A stretch of DNA of 64,000 bases from Hsuehochloa calcarea (lineage: Eukaryota; Streptophyta; Magnoliopsida; Poales; Poaceae): NCBI GenBank assembly GCA_036346395.1, contig CM070594.1:57583519-57647518 (forward strand), given 5' to 3'. The notes under the pieces were generated by a model, which did no database searches, was not told where the DNA came from, and saw only the letters and a list, made by a program, of their open reading frames with translations. The translations under genes were made by a program, and so were the position numbers. Positions 23,631 to 34,988 of this stretch are shown one piece after another (within the stretch, counting starts at the first letter, position 1; the number at the start of each line of letters is the position of its first letter).

Positions 23631-23931
23631 CAAGATTGCATTCGACGTGTCACAGTGCAATCTGAACACTTTGCCACGTTGGCAGAATGGCAGCGGATAT
23701 GATATGGTTGCCAGGTAATCATACAAGTGGCGCTAGGAGTAGGGAAATCTGAGACGAAACATGTCATCAAATGGTTTAGATCAACTCAAGTTCGATCCAG
23801 AGTCATCCATTTCTCTAAAATAAATTTTGTAGCCAAATATGGGTCAATTTTTGTCCGTGATATTTAAGCAGACGGTCCAAATGCTCGTCCATTTGCTACC
23901 CTGTACCAAACGAGAAATGGCAAGGAGTTAC
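23631..23931. other. Intergenic, no gene seen
   Basis: Nothing recognisable lies between the copia LTR and the Harbinger element. Confidence 0.4.
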
Positions 23932-23934
23932 TTA

Positions 23935-24809
23935 GGCCTGTTTGTGCGATACCGCTTTGGCTTTGGGTGAGAAAAGCGGACTAAATCCGTTGGATTTTTT
24001 TTCCCGGCTTTCACGGGAAGCTCAAAGTGCCAATACATATGGAAGCCAAGCGAAAAGCGGTGTTGAGGTGCTTCTGACTTCCCACCTCCAGCGTTCAAGA
24101 ATACCCCGCACTTGCAGAAATTACCCACCTCATACCTAGTATTTAAAGCAATCTTGCACTGTCGCCTTCCGACTAGCATATTCGATTGAGTCTACTTAAA
24201 ATTCTAAGTTACAATGAGCACAAGCAAAGAAAATTATCATTGCAACAATGGCTTTGCATAATTTTATTCGAGATAGTGCTTTGATTGATAATGATTTTCT
24301 CGTGCAGACGGGAATGATGATTATGTAGGCGGGGACATGTCCACTAACCTCGGTGCACATGATGATACATCCGTTATGGATGATGTTGATATGAGCGGAC
24401 CTCAGTGACGCTATTGCAATAGCTTTGGTAGCATGGCGATAGGATAGATGGAAGATATATGCGTTATTTTGTATGTAGTACTTGCCAATTTAAACTATGT
24501 ATAAGGGGGTGATCTTCTAGTCAGTTATTTTCACATGCTTTACGAAGTTTTATTGTTAAATCTCGTTAAATGTTCTTAAATGTCGTTAAATGCCGTTTAA
24601 TGTTGTTAATTTAGTTAAACGACATCAAATAAGTCATTACTGTCCTCATGAGCATTTCAGACATTTCATATCTCGGAAGTGCTGTAACTACCTAAAAGTC
24701 GATGACCTAAACACCAAAAAAGCGGCACGGTAATTCGTGCCAATTAAAAAAGCTCTGGCAAAGAGGAAACTAGTTTTTTAGGAAAGCCACAGCTGTGCCA
24801 AACAGGGCC
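23935..24809 (+). mobile_element. PIF/Harbinger DNA transposon derivative, TTA target duplication
   Basis: The left end reads ggcctgtttgtgcgata and the complement of the right end reads ggccctgtttggcacagctg, forming terminal inverted repeats. They are flanked by TTA (23932-23934 and 24810-24812), the 3-bp target duplication typical of this superfamily. Inside, a relic of the transposase C-terminus remains at 24240-24420. At 875 bp it is an internally deleted, non-autonomous copy. Confidence 0.82.
24240..24420 (+). pseudogene. PIF/Harbinger transposase C-terminal relic
   Basis: The plus-strand translation starting at about 24246 reads TMALHNFIRDSALIDNDFL. The ALHNFIRDS core is characteristic of the end of PIF-type DDE transposases. 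An in-frame stop follows soon after, and a frame change is needed to continue. The rest of the transposase is missing. Confidence 0.7.
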
Positions 24810-24812
24810 TTA

Positions 24813-26280
24813 AGCTGTCGCTTTCGTGGTCCTTTCCTTCGTTGCTTGCGAATGTGCGGCTCTCGGGAGTATGGATGGTGATGGAGAGGTGAGGTCCCTA
24901 ACAGCCCTTCATCGTAGGATTGTTCAATTTTGGCCTTTTTCTTTAAAAAAAAAAACACACCCGTAAGTGAGGGAGTTCGTCAAAAACTCACGTGTATCTC
25001 AAAGTTCGTCAAAAACTCATAGACATCTCAAAATTCGTTTAAAACTCGTTCAAAAAAATATATTAAGATACAGGTGGGGTTTGGACAAACTCTCATTTGC
25101 AGTTGGGTTTTTTGCCAAAAAATAAATAAATCATGCACTTGGTTGCCTGCCTCGTATGGTTCACGTTCTCGTGTAAAACATTGATGCCGCAGGGCGGGTT
25201 GTTACGAGCAGACCCCATGCAGATCTAGATGATCGTGCCGTCTCTCGCATCGAATCCGGTCATTTTCTTCGTGCGAAAACCGTGCCGCGAGATGAGGAAA
25301 TCATTTGCACGCTTTGCACGGCCGGTGCCCGGGACTCGCTGTTGGAATGATTACCGGTTAACTACACGTCTACACAACATCACGAGGACTAATGCTGTTC
25401 GACTGATGAGAAGGAAAACGTGCTTAATTGGTTAGTTAAGCAGCGAGTGACGAGATGGATTTCATTTGGGTGAAAATAAATCAATAAATTAACTAACTTC
25501 TAGACAAGGGAAGTCTCGAAGAAATTCAAGAAAGGGAAAAGGGTTGCCGAGGAATCAACCATGGTTATTCATCTAATGGCCGGATGGATGCAACGTCGGT
25601 GCAGTTAATTAGTTGGTCATTGAGAGATGTGAATCTGTGGCATGCGACCTGCGAGATTGCTTAGCGCGGTGCGCAAAAGGGGGGCAAAAAACCACGGCCC
25701 TCTTTGGAAACGTTGTGCCGTGTCAAGGAGGTAATTGCATGTGTACAAATAGCTTGTTGGTACTTTGAGATTTGGAAGGCACTGCAGTACCCAAGAAGCC
25801 TATATGATTTTTCTTCCTTCTGTGAAATCCCTTAATTGTCTTCAGTATTGGAAGCGTTGATTGGGTTGGTGGCTACTTCCATGCTTGTGAGTTGTAACCT
25901 GTGGGGGATCAAGACAGCTCATGTTTGCCTCCATGAGTGTTAATGTAAACTTTAATTTGGTTTCTGTTGTAATGTTTGGATATTATTAGTTGGACCTCAA
26001 TAATGTATGACAATTTCATATTTGCCTCCTACAAGGCGTATTTGCGATATTGACACCGATGACGCACGACCACCCGTGCAGAGGCCTCTCCCCGCCCGCT
26101 ACACAGCCCGTTGCCACACGGCCGCCGTGCGGCAATGCCTCCCACGTCGCCACGTGCCTCCCGCAGCCCCCGGCAGCCACCTAAACCAGCCCACCGCCAC
26201 GCGCCGCCACCTCGGCCGTTGTCGTACGGCAGCTGTGCGGCAACGGCCCTCGGCCCGCCACGTGTTAGAGAGGGTTTAGT
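24813..26280. other. Intergenic, no gene seen
   Basis: A short direct repeat, gttcgtcaaaaactca, occurs at about 24975 and 25005. The stretch 26050-26270 is GC-rich with an inverted pair (gttgccacacggc with gccgtgcggcaa). No coding domain was found. Confidence 0.4.
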
Positions 26281-26344
26281 TCACGCGTTAGGGTTTAGTT
26301 TGTTAGTTAGGGTAGTTAGGTTAGTTAGGGTTAGTGATTAGGGT

Positions 26345-26498
26345 TTCACAGCTGTCTGTACAAATTTTTAAATATAGCAAATGAGTTCAAAAAATTATAA
26401 AATTTTATATGGAGTCTCCCGACACAGTGTATTTGCTTGTGTAAATTTGCCAAAATTTTATTCGTTCAGAATTTTTTTGCGCTATTTCATGTCAGTGT
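26345..26498 (+). repeat. Left terminal inverted repeat of the PMD element
   Basis: It matches the complement of 33080-33230. Shared blocks include tatagcaaatgagttcaaaa, ggagtctcccgacacagt and ttttattcgttca. Weaker similarity extends outward through the ttagggttt-rich stretch 26283-26345. Confidence 0.8.
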
Positions 26499-29047
26499 AC
26501 TTGCCTAATTATCTTCTATTAAACAACGAGAATGCATAGCTTTCCGGAGATGTACTTGTATATAAACAAGGTGGGGGAAAATATTACATTACAATACCGA
26601 ATAATACGCGATACAATATGGCTCACTCGTTTGAGCTACTACTCTCTACTGCTGCTGACTACGTCGCGTCTGCGCCTTATTTACGCCAAGCATGACTGTG
26701 GAATCGCCCTTTGGTGGGAGAGCGTGTGTCGGTTCGGATGGGGTACGGAGACCGTTGAGGTGGAGGTGGACCAGTAGGCTGACTCTAGAGCAGAGTCTGG
26801 TAGTCTGGTAGGCGTACATGTCGTCATGATGAGGCATGCCGACCTGGGGGAGACCTCCGAAGAATTCATCCACGATGGAGTCTATAAAATCACTCCGTGA
26901 TGCAGGCGTGCAACTCGGCCAGCGGATGAGCTCGGCCTTGGGCGTCTGGGGTTCCGTGTACCGGAGGAGCTTTGCCCATGAGCGTCACGGTGGGACAGCG
27001 AACCCGGAGGAGCTCTACCCTATGTATGCTCCAAACTCGGGCAGCCATTGTCCGTACCCCTGGCAGGAGCTGGAAGACCCATATCGTCGTCATCAGTCAA
27101 CGTGAACTGGCCGTCTCCCCCATGGCAAACTGAAGGCTGCAAGACGGAACAATGTTAGTACAAATAAACACTCGAGCGTGGCGAGAATCTCGTACCTCCC
27201 GGATGTGCGGTGCAAATGATCGAGGGAGCCGGTTTGTGTACCATGTGAGGAGAACAAAAGTGATTAATCCTAACGGACTGTGGCGGGAGAACGACATGAT
27301 GTTAGTGGAACGTAATACATAACAAATAGAACTGAACGTATATTTGTACATATCTTACCTCCCCACCGACCTGGGCCGCGGATGACCGACGGGGAACGCT
27401 ACGATGCCGACTGGACTTGCTAGGCCGTGGTGACTTAGCGGGTGAGCACGCCCCCACTTGTTGCCCGATGTGCAGGACGTCGTCTGTCGAACGACCGCTG
27501 CTCAAGTTTTTTATTATCTTCTTCATCTCCGCTGAGATGTGCTTAATTTTTTATATCCCTCTGGGTTCTTTTGGCTGCGGATGGCGGCCTCTGATGCGCG
27601 TTGGACGCACAACGCCCGCTCCAACTGTAGTGACATATGTAACAGATTCACTAACGAAGAGTACGAATGTCGTCAATGAAACGACCAGAGGTTATAAGTG
27701 TCTTACAACGTTGTCACAAAGAGAACGTTGTGACAATCGAATGAGCGGCGGAGGCTTTGCTGGTGCATCTCCTCTGTCACCGACTCCGGGCGCTCCGATG
27801 GAGGAATAGTGAGTCTTACGCGTGTTCGTAGCACGTACTACTCTATGTACCCACCGTACGTCTCAGGGTCGTACGGACGTGAGGTACACAAGACATACAC
27901 GGAACAGATCCGAGTATGCCCACCCGCCTCAATCTCCTGCATTTCGGAAGGATTGATGTTAGAAAGGGAGCATGTAAGAACTGTAAATATTACTTGGATG
28001 AAGTTTGACTCACAAGTGTACGGCTCGTGGCAGGGGCCTGCCGTCCGGGGGGCACGATCTGGTGCACACCAATCTATCGCATTTCGCGCCGCAGTGGGTA
28101 AGGCTTCACCATATGTGCGAACACCAGGTAATAGTACGTTGTCCACAGTACTACATCCCGGATGCATTGCATGGAGAGTCCGTGCGGCACTACCATGCGC
28201 ATGAACTGGGGGTACCATGAATTCCATATGATGTCGCTTTCATGCAACGACTCGAACTCGTTGTGATACAATGAGTAGCACTTCGTCGGCCTTGCGTTGG
28301 CCCAGCGCAGACAGCTAGCAGTCCAACATAGGCCCATGGTGGGTCCGTCTATCTGGTCATGTGGAACAGGGTACGGGTGCACAACTATCTCGATGGACGG
28401 CCGCTAAACATGAAAGTGCTCCCAACTCCACAGCTATAGGAGCACGTAGTACACAACCATGCTGGAGGTAGTAGCGGCGTCGCACAGCCAAGCATGACAC
28501 AACCCCCGGTATGTGGCACAAAGGACGGCTGATCCCCAGCTATACTGAGTCATCGCCCCAGCCTCAGCGTCAACCAACGACTTGGCGAGGCGGATGTAGC
28601 TGGGGTAGCAAAAATCGCCTAGTGTGGTTGGAAACATGACTCAACCAAAGAGCTGAAAAAGGTAAGCAACGAGGTGCATTCTAATGACCTCGTCAGGTGC
28701 ACCCTGCGGGCACTAACTGAACTACCTCAGCCAAGTCCGGGGTACACCATGTATACACTCTGGGAGTGGTTGGCCAAACCGCTACTCTAGCTCAGCCTTC
28801 CAATCCTCACCCGGGGGGCCTGGAGCAAGCGGCTCACCCCGGATTGGGAGACCGGTCAAGAGAGAGATGTCCTGCAGGGTGACCGTCATCTCACCCCACT
28901 GAAAGTGGAATGTGAGTGCCGACAGCAAGCTGGCCTCTAAGGTGATCCGACGTTTGACGGACACCAGCCTCACAAAGGGCAACAAGCCCATGTCCCGGAG
29001 GAAAAGGATGTAGCGATCTTTCAGCTCCTAGTAGCCCCTCCCCACCC

Positions 29048-30931
29048 TGTCGGACCCCCGGGTGTCACACAACCCCGAGATCCTCTGTGCATACCAAGCT
29101 AGTCCCATGATCAGTAGCTAGCTCGCACAGTTGCAACAATGATGTAATCATAATCATTCAACAACGAACTAATGAAGCAGACAAAGTAATATTATTTAAA
29201 ACAACAAAGACCTTATGGTCAAGGTTCTTACAAAAGTAGCCTCACAGGGCTTAGCAACAACAGAGTATCTGGTAGCGGAAATCTCAAAATACGTGGAGCC
29301 CCATCGACATGCCCACAGGCAATCGAGTGGAGGACGTGACCTAGTTCGCAAAGTCTTCAAAGTAGCCTTCTTCGTAGAACTCAACATGTCCCGATTCTTC
29401 TCATTGATGATCAACAAAGGGCATAAAGCCGTGAGTACATAAAGTACTCGAAGAAGTCGTGAGAGAAATGTATGCACATAGTATTCATGTCGGGGCTTAA
29501 GCAAGGATGGCTTTATGGTTAATTTGCGAAAGCAAGTTTAATAAAGAACTACATTAATTAGATTGCAAAGCAGGATTTTAAAAGAATAATACATAGATAA
29601 CCAAGTTCTTTTGAATCAAACAGTGAACATCCCGTTCACTTCCCAACCATGCGAACCAAACCTTTCCATCGAACCAAACCACATTTTTGAAAATACTACC
29701 CCTTGCGAAATCACTGTGCATGTCAAGAATCAGGGACACGGCTATTCGAATAGGTTTTTAACACTCTGCAGAGGTTGTACAGCTTTACCCACAAGAGATA
29801 AATCACTTGTAATGTCCGTCTGACACACTTCCGAGGGTGTGCGACTAAGTGACTATCACAAGGCCTTTACAAAGTTCCATTTTGCCTCGGTTCTGCTCGC
29901 TAAGGTTTCGCCATCACAGCCCCCTCTTGCGCCAATAATCAACCCTAACAGAACCAACTCAAAACTTCCCTAATTAGTTGGCCAGATCCGTCCCATACCG
30001 GACTTGTGGTTGCACGAGGTGGCCCAGATCAATGACTTGCAAAGTTAAGTCCTTAGTTGGCTGCTCAGACAAGTCTACCACAACCCAATGTGCATCACAC
30101 ACCCACTCTAGCTTCCTACCTCAAGCCCGAGCATAAATCATTTTTGTTCATTCCCGACCAAATGGCAATCCCTGCCATGGCACAACATCTTTTAATAAAA
30201 GTGGCCTCACACCACAGTTCCATAGTTCCATTAGTCAAATTTCATTAATCATTGAACATGTGATCGAAAGTCTCGCGGGTAACTAAAGCATGTCTAAGCA
30301 ATACTACGCTCCCAAGTTGGTATACAATTATGTCCAACTAGTATTAACCATCCTAAGGTGACCAAGGATATATGTCATTCAAGGAGACATTTCATTTTCA
30401 ATTCATCAAGGAGGCATAATGGCAATTTGATAATTATCTACTCCCAAAACTATTTTTAATAAAACTAGCCATGCATGATAATTTGAAGCAATATACTTTT
30501 GTAAAAGGGGTTCAACATGGTCAAAGGCCTACGACTTGCCTTCGTTGACGAGGAGCGGGTCTTCGGTCGTTGGGTCGAAGAAATCTTCCGAAACGCCGGA
30601 ATCTACACGTGCGAGAATAGCAACAATAAATAAAACAGCACCAAATGAACTCCAAAAATTACAAAACCAGAACCAAATGAAAGGGGCTGAATTTAGATGA
30701 ATTTAGAAATTTGGATCACCCAAATCGGAGTTCAGATGTGAAAGTTATGGCCAAAAGAAGTTGGAAAATCACATGAAATGATAGATTAGGGTTTTCGGAT
30801 TTTCGGAATTTATTTTTCAATTGAAAATTCCGATTTTTACGTCGCCACGTGGCGCCAAATGGATCGCCACGCGGAGGAGGAGGAGTGCGGGCGTGGCGGT
30901 GGTGGCACACGGCGACCATCTCATTTCGGAG

Positions 30932-30968
<37 letters not shown>

Positions 30969-32312
30969 CGGCGGCGAGAGAGAGAGATGGAGGCGATGGC
31001 GGCGGAGGGTCGGCCGCGACGGGAGGGCGCACTGGGACGGCGACGGGCGGGAAGGTGGCGGTGGGGTTTGCCGGCGGGAAGGACCGGAGGCGCAAATGGA
31101 GACGGCAGCGGCTCGGCCAAGGAAAACGCCGCGAACGGAGGCGGACGAGGCGAGAGAGGAGGAGAGAGCGGGAGGAAAGAGGGGAGAAGCGGGCCGTAGC
31201 AGGCTTAAATAGGGCGGCGCAGCGAAAGCGCGGAGGGGCCGAGGAAGGCGGCGAGGGAGAGAGAGAGGGACGGACGGGGAGGCGGTGAAGGGCGGGGCAC
31301 TGGCGTGGCGCGGGGATCGGGAAGAGCGGCGGATTCGCGACGGCGAAGGCGCGCGTGAGGCGAGGAGACGGCGGACGGACGGAGCGAGATTCGCTGGCGG
31401 CGGGATTTAGCGCGGCGACGTGGGAGAGAGCGGCAGCCGGGAAGACGATGATGGGCGCCGTCCGATTCGACGGACGGTGGGAGCGAGGAGGCGCGGCGAG
31501 CGAGGCGTCGTCCGATTCGTCGGACGGCCGAGAAGACGAACGGCGCGGGAGGAAGACGAGCGGGCGCCGTCCATTTCGATCGGACGGTGGAAGAGGAGAG
31601 GCGCGGCGAAGAAGCGGCCGGATCTCTGGCCCAACGGCCGAACGGCGAGGCGGAGCTGGCGGCGTGGGCCGCGAGGGACGTCCGATGAGGATCGCAGCAC
31701 GAGGTGAAGGGAGACGCGGCCGATCGAGAACCGCTGGATGGGGATCGACGGTTGGGAGCGGCCGAGCGTGGGCGCATCGCGCTGGAAGGAGGACAACGGA
31801 TGGAGATCCAACAGCCGGAGCGAGGCGCGTGAGCGGCGAGCGGCTTGCATGGAAGAGAGATGGGCCGAGGATTCGCCCACAAACGAGAAAGGGAATTAAA
31901 ATACATTTTTGATTTTAGAGATTCAAATAAATAAAAAGGCAATTTAGAAAATAGCAAATAGACTCCAAAAATTCTAGAAAAATTCAAAGAAATTCCTTGA
32001 ATTATTCTGGACTTAATAAAAATACTTTTAACTTTAAATTTTCTTTTTCTTTTATAAATAAATTAATTTTCCATTTCGGGTAAAACAAAAATCAATTTCT
32101 AAAATCCAATAAATCCAATAAAATTCTTAAAATAATAATTTTGATTTTAAATTCCAGAAAACTCGATTAAACCAACTCTAATTTAATTGAAGTTTGATTA
32201 ATTCATATTAAACTGCAAATGGATTCTGAAATTTCAAATTAAGCTTTTGGCAAATAGAAGCAAATGGTTCTCTTTTAAAATTTTCAAAAACTCTGAAAAA
32301 CGGGACGCTACA
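29048..32312 (-). mobile_element. Solo LTR, minus strand, perfect caccc target duplication
   Basis: Read on the minus strand it begins tgtagcgtcccg and ends gggtccgaca. The flanks are an exact 5-bp repeat, caccc (29043-29047 and 32313-32317). It is 3,265 bp and has no internal region or partner LTR. It belongs to the same family as the solo LTRs at 36898-39778 and 48530-51650, sharing the stretch around gaatagccgtgtcc and the stretch that includes acctctgcag near its 3' part. It carries a (GA)n run at 30930-30970 and three hairpin motifs at 31458-31587. GC-rich frames in 30700-31990 are not genes. It interrupts an exon of PMD gene 1. Confidence 0.9.
30930..30970. repeat. (GA)n microsatellite within the solo LTR
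   Basis: An almost pure GA tract. The corresponding position of the 36898-39778 LTR carries (CT)n in the opposite orientation, consistent with a conserved pyrimidine tract downstream of the LTR promoter. Confidence 0.8.
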
Positions 32313-32784
32313 CACCCGAAGCACCAGGGGCGGAGGACCATCGGCATCACCAACGATCCACAGCTTGCACCGGTGGTCCTCATCGTAGAAGTCTTTGAGA
32401 AGCTCCGGCAGAGACATAGTTTGCAACATATGGAATAGAGTGAATATTAGTGAGAAGGTGGCTAATGACCGTAAAAGATTATAAATTAAACATGCTAGAT
32501 TTTCAATTGCAGAGTAGTTTTCCTGGGGTGATAAGCTACATGATAGGCTAGCTTAATTAGATTATGCTCCTCTGCTCTTCGGTGAATGCAGTTCATATTA
32601 TTTAATTTTGTTTTATGACCAAACTAACACTACAAATTAATATACACTAATTTACTAATTAATTGCTACTAATTATTTCGTAACTAGTTAACACTGTAAA
32701 TAAAAAATTATGACCAAACTATCTGCGAACGACGGCGGTTAATAACACTGAAATGTCCCCAAAAATATAATTGACACAACAAGA

Positions 32785-32844
32785 GAGCGAGCGACTGCGA
32801 AATGAAATGAACGAACGAAAGAGCGAGCGACTGCGAAATGAAAT
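32785..32844. repeat. Duplicated 24-bp block upstream of PMD gene 1
   Basis: The block beginning gagcgagcgactgcgaaatg occurs at 32785-32808 and 32821-32844, period 36 bp. It lies between the TATA box and the first ATG, so it would fall in the 5' leader. Confidence 0.75.
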
Positions 32845-32860
32845 CGTGCTCGCTCACTCT

Positions 32861-32870
32861 AATTTATAAG
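32861..32870 (-). promoter_or_regulatory. Candidate TATA box for PMD gene 1
   Basis: On the minus strand the sequence reads cttataaatt, about 430 bp upstream of the ATG at 32429, inside the inverted-repeat element. It is the only good TATA match between the gene start and the right inverted repeat that I noticed. Confidence 0.4.
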
Positions 32871-33079
32871 CCGCCATAGGTGGGAATCCTTATCTCTCGC
32901 ACTAATTAAGCCATGCATTTCGGGGGAAACAAAGATTTGATGGATGAGACAAGGAGGTGACGGGATATACAAATGATTGATGCTTTCAGTGGAAAAGAAA
33001 GGCAGATGGAGGGAGGGCCTCATTCAAGGCAAACAACACGACACAATTTTCTATTGAGTTTTTTGTTCTCGCACAAATA

Positions 33080-33230
33080 TGACACTTAAATGAAATAGCG
33101 AGAAAAATTATGAACGAATAAAATTATGTTAATTTACATAAGCAAGTATACTGTGTCGGGAGACTCCACATAAAATTTTACAATTTTTTGAACTCATTTG
33201 CTATATTTTAAAATTTATATAACCTTACCA
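33080..33230 (-). repeat. Right terminal inverted repeat of the PMD element
   Basis: Complement of 26345-26498 with scattered mismatches and small indels. Similarity fades beyond 33230 (aaccttaccactaaacct against the ttagggtt-rich left flank). Confidence 0.8.
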
Positions 33231-33269
33231 CTAAACCTAACCAATCTAGCTGAGGTTTACTACTAGACC

Positions 33270-33566
33270 ATGCGCGGCGCAAGGTGCCTCCCTTTGGTTG
33301 GCATTGTGGAGGTAATTCTGTGCGGTATGACAAACTACTTCATTGACAGAAGCAACAACGCGTCGCTCACCATGGCAAATGATAGAGTACTCTTCTCCGC
33401 CATGATCACCAAGTACATGGAGGAGAAGAGCAAGAAGGGTGAGATGCATCGGACATTCAAGATGGCAACAAGGGAGCTTCGCTTCGACATAATATGCAGG
33501 GATAAAAGACATCGCGGGACGGATCGCGAGAGGATTACCCACGAATGCACACTATGCTACGCTAGT
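33270..33566 (+). CDS. Unrecognised 99-codon open frame
   Basis: The plus-strand frame is highly charged and balanced (MTNYFIDRSN, MITKYMEEKSKKGEMHRTFK, DKRHRGTDRERITHECTLC), unlike the low-complexity frames elsewhere in the window. It lies between the PMD element and PMD gene 2 and may be the remnant of a transposon-associated protein. I do not recognise the family, and no start context or downstream exon could be defined. It overlaps an open frame on the opposite strand that looks less protein-like. Confidence 0.35.
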
Positions 33567-33599
33567 TGAGTATGTACTTACAACAAGCCCTTTCTTCTG

Positions 33600-34849
33600 C
33601 ATAGGCCCTGCTCCCAGATCATCCGTCAGCTGGTCGAACATCGAGACATGGTGAGTACGACCTTTGCGTGGTGATCGATGTGTAGGTCACTTGTGGAATA
33701 GACCAAAGAAAAACTTAGCACATGAAATTGTGATTTCATTACGAGAAAATAATAAATATTCACGAAATTAACCATCGGCGACACCACACTCTGCCCATGG
33801 TTGGCCGGTCCATATCGTTGTCCTCGGTGTACAAGCTGACCGTGTACGCTCCTAAGTCCAACTGTGGACGTCCGATCTGGAAGCGCTCGAAGAAGCACAG
33901 CTGCAGAAGTAGCTGGCATTCAGAGAGGATGGAGCAGTCCTGGGCCCGATGGCACACATTGCACAGTGTGCGGTACGTTGCGCACAACACGGCTGGACCT
34001 CAGGCGTAAGGTTGGATCTCCTCCACCGACCAGTCTGTGAGCTCATGTGCTTACCGGATGTAGTGCTTATCGACGTGGTTGCTGTGGGACCCTAGGAGCA
34101 TGACCCACCCGAGCAGCCACAGCAGGTAGGCCTCGAAGTGTCTCCTCACCGTCTCGTCGGGTGCGTCCTCCGCCATACGCTCAAGCTGCAAGAAGACATA
34201 TACACGTCAGCAAGGTTCACAAATAAATTGATGCAAGAGGACAATAGTTAGGAAGACTTACGTAGAACGAGCAGACCTACCTCAGTGTTGGCTCGTGCAG
34301 GCTGTTGAACTCGTGGCAATCACTACCCGGCGCCACCATTGGGAGGACTGTGCTGGAAAACCCGGTCAAGAAGCTCACGTCTTGCAGCGTCGGCACCATC
34401 TCTCCGTACGAAAGGTGAAACGTGTACGTCTCCGGTCTCCACTGGTCGACCAATGCTGACAATAGGGCCCGATTGTATGGAAACGCCTGTATGTACGACC
34501 AGGACCGCAGTCCTGGTTGCCCTCCCACATCGCCTCCACCATCTGTGCTAGCGGAAGGAGGCCTGCCGCCCTCAACCTGTGTCGGGTCAGGTTACGAACG
34601 AACGTTAGTCCACACGTAGTAGTCATGCCACAAATGAGTACACGGAGATCGCAATAGCACGTACATCGGCATCCAGCTTGGGTGCAACCACCATGCCCTG
34701 ATGGGTGTGTGCAGCCGCAACGCACCAAGCTCAATCGTCGCCTCGCCCTCGATGGGGAGGATGGTACTGAGACGGCTACGATGATGTAGGTCAATCACTG
34801 GGTCAAGCAACTCGTACAACCACTCGGGAGCGTGGCCTGAGTCCGCCAT
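33600..34849 (-). pseudogene. Plant mobile domain (PMD) protein gene 2, decayed
   Basis: The ATG at 34849 gives a PMD-like N-terminus (MADSGHAPEWLYELLDPVID). The next exon carries AAGLLPLAQMVEAMWEG. After a frameshift near 34500 comes ALLSALVDQWRPETYTFHLS, GEMVPTLQDVSFLTG, the PMD core. After a gap with stops, 33760-33990 has LCATYRTLCNVCHRAQDC and CFFERFQIGRPQLDLG, matching the central PMD region. The C-terminal third is not clear. It is a different copy from gene 1 (different residues in the core) and has no recognisable inverted repeats of its own. Its upstream side holds a 151-bp tandem repeat and a fold-back segment. It probably came with another transposon; non-functional as read. Confidence 0.72.
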
Positions 34850-34988
34850 ACCTGAAAATTCAGTACATACATTGTAATGACTACGAAATATGTAATATAG
34901 TTATAGGAAGTGGTATTAGCAAAATAATTATCAACCACAAATTTATGCAATAAGTCATAAAGCTAGGATTACGCTCTACCTACCCTAC

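Larger units (their letters stand above)
26646..32429 (-). pseudogene. Plant mobile domain (PMD) protein gene 1, split by a solo LTR
   Basis: The gene starts at the ATG at 32429 (MSLPELLKDFYDEDHRCKLW is in its first exon). It is cut after LVLRV by the solo LTR at 29048-32312 and resumes with DRYILFLRDMGLLPF, then LLSALTFHFQWGEMTVTLQD and ISLLTGLPIRG, the hallmark PMD core. Further PMD segments follow: PTTLGDFCYPSYIRLAKSL and VLCATYRGLCHAWLC at 28434-28637, then ESDIIWNSWYPQF and VLWTTYYYLVFAHMVK at 28074-28382. An intron with gtgag donor and gcag acceptor sits at about 27947-28013. A Ser/Arg-rich tail follows (about 27360-27530), with terminal exons to 26646. Several stops and shifts are present. 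Plant relatives such as MAIN and MAIL1 act in the nucleus in silencing and genome stability; the role of transposon-borne members is unclear. Exon limits are approximate. Confidence 0.75.
26300..33250 (-). mobile_element. DNA element with long terminal inverted repeats carrying a plant mobile domain gene
   Basis: Inverted repeats of at least 150 bp (26345-26498 and 33080-33230) enclose a PMD-domain gene relic, its upstream TATA box and a solo LTR that entered later. Without the solo LTR the element is about 3.6 kb. Long inverted repeats around a captured or resident gene suggest a Mutator-like element, but I could not identify the 9-bp target duplication, so the outer ends are approximate. 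No Mutator transposase is present. PMD proteins are known both as host genes and as passengers or components of plant transposons; this copy is inferred to be of the transposon-linked kind. Confidence 0.65.

Noticed and set aside
30716..31987. Long open frames up to 260 codons on both strands
   Set aside because: They lie wholly within the solo LTR and are Arg/Ser/Gly/Pro-rich shadows of GC-rich, GA-repeat and palindromic sequence.
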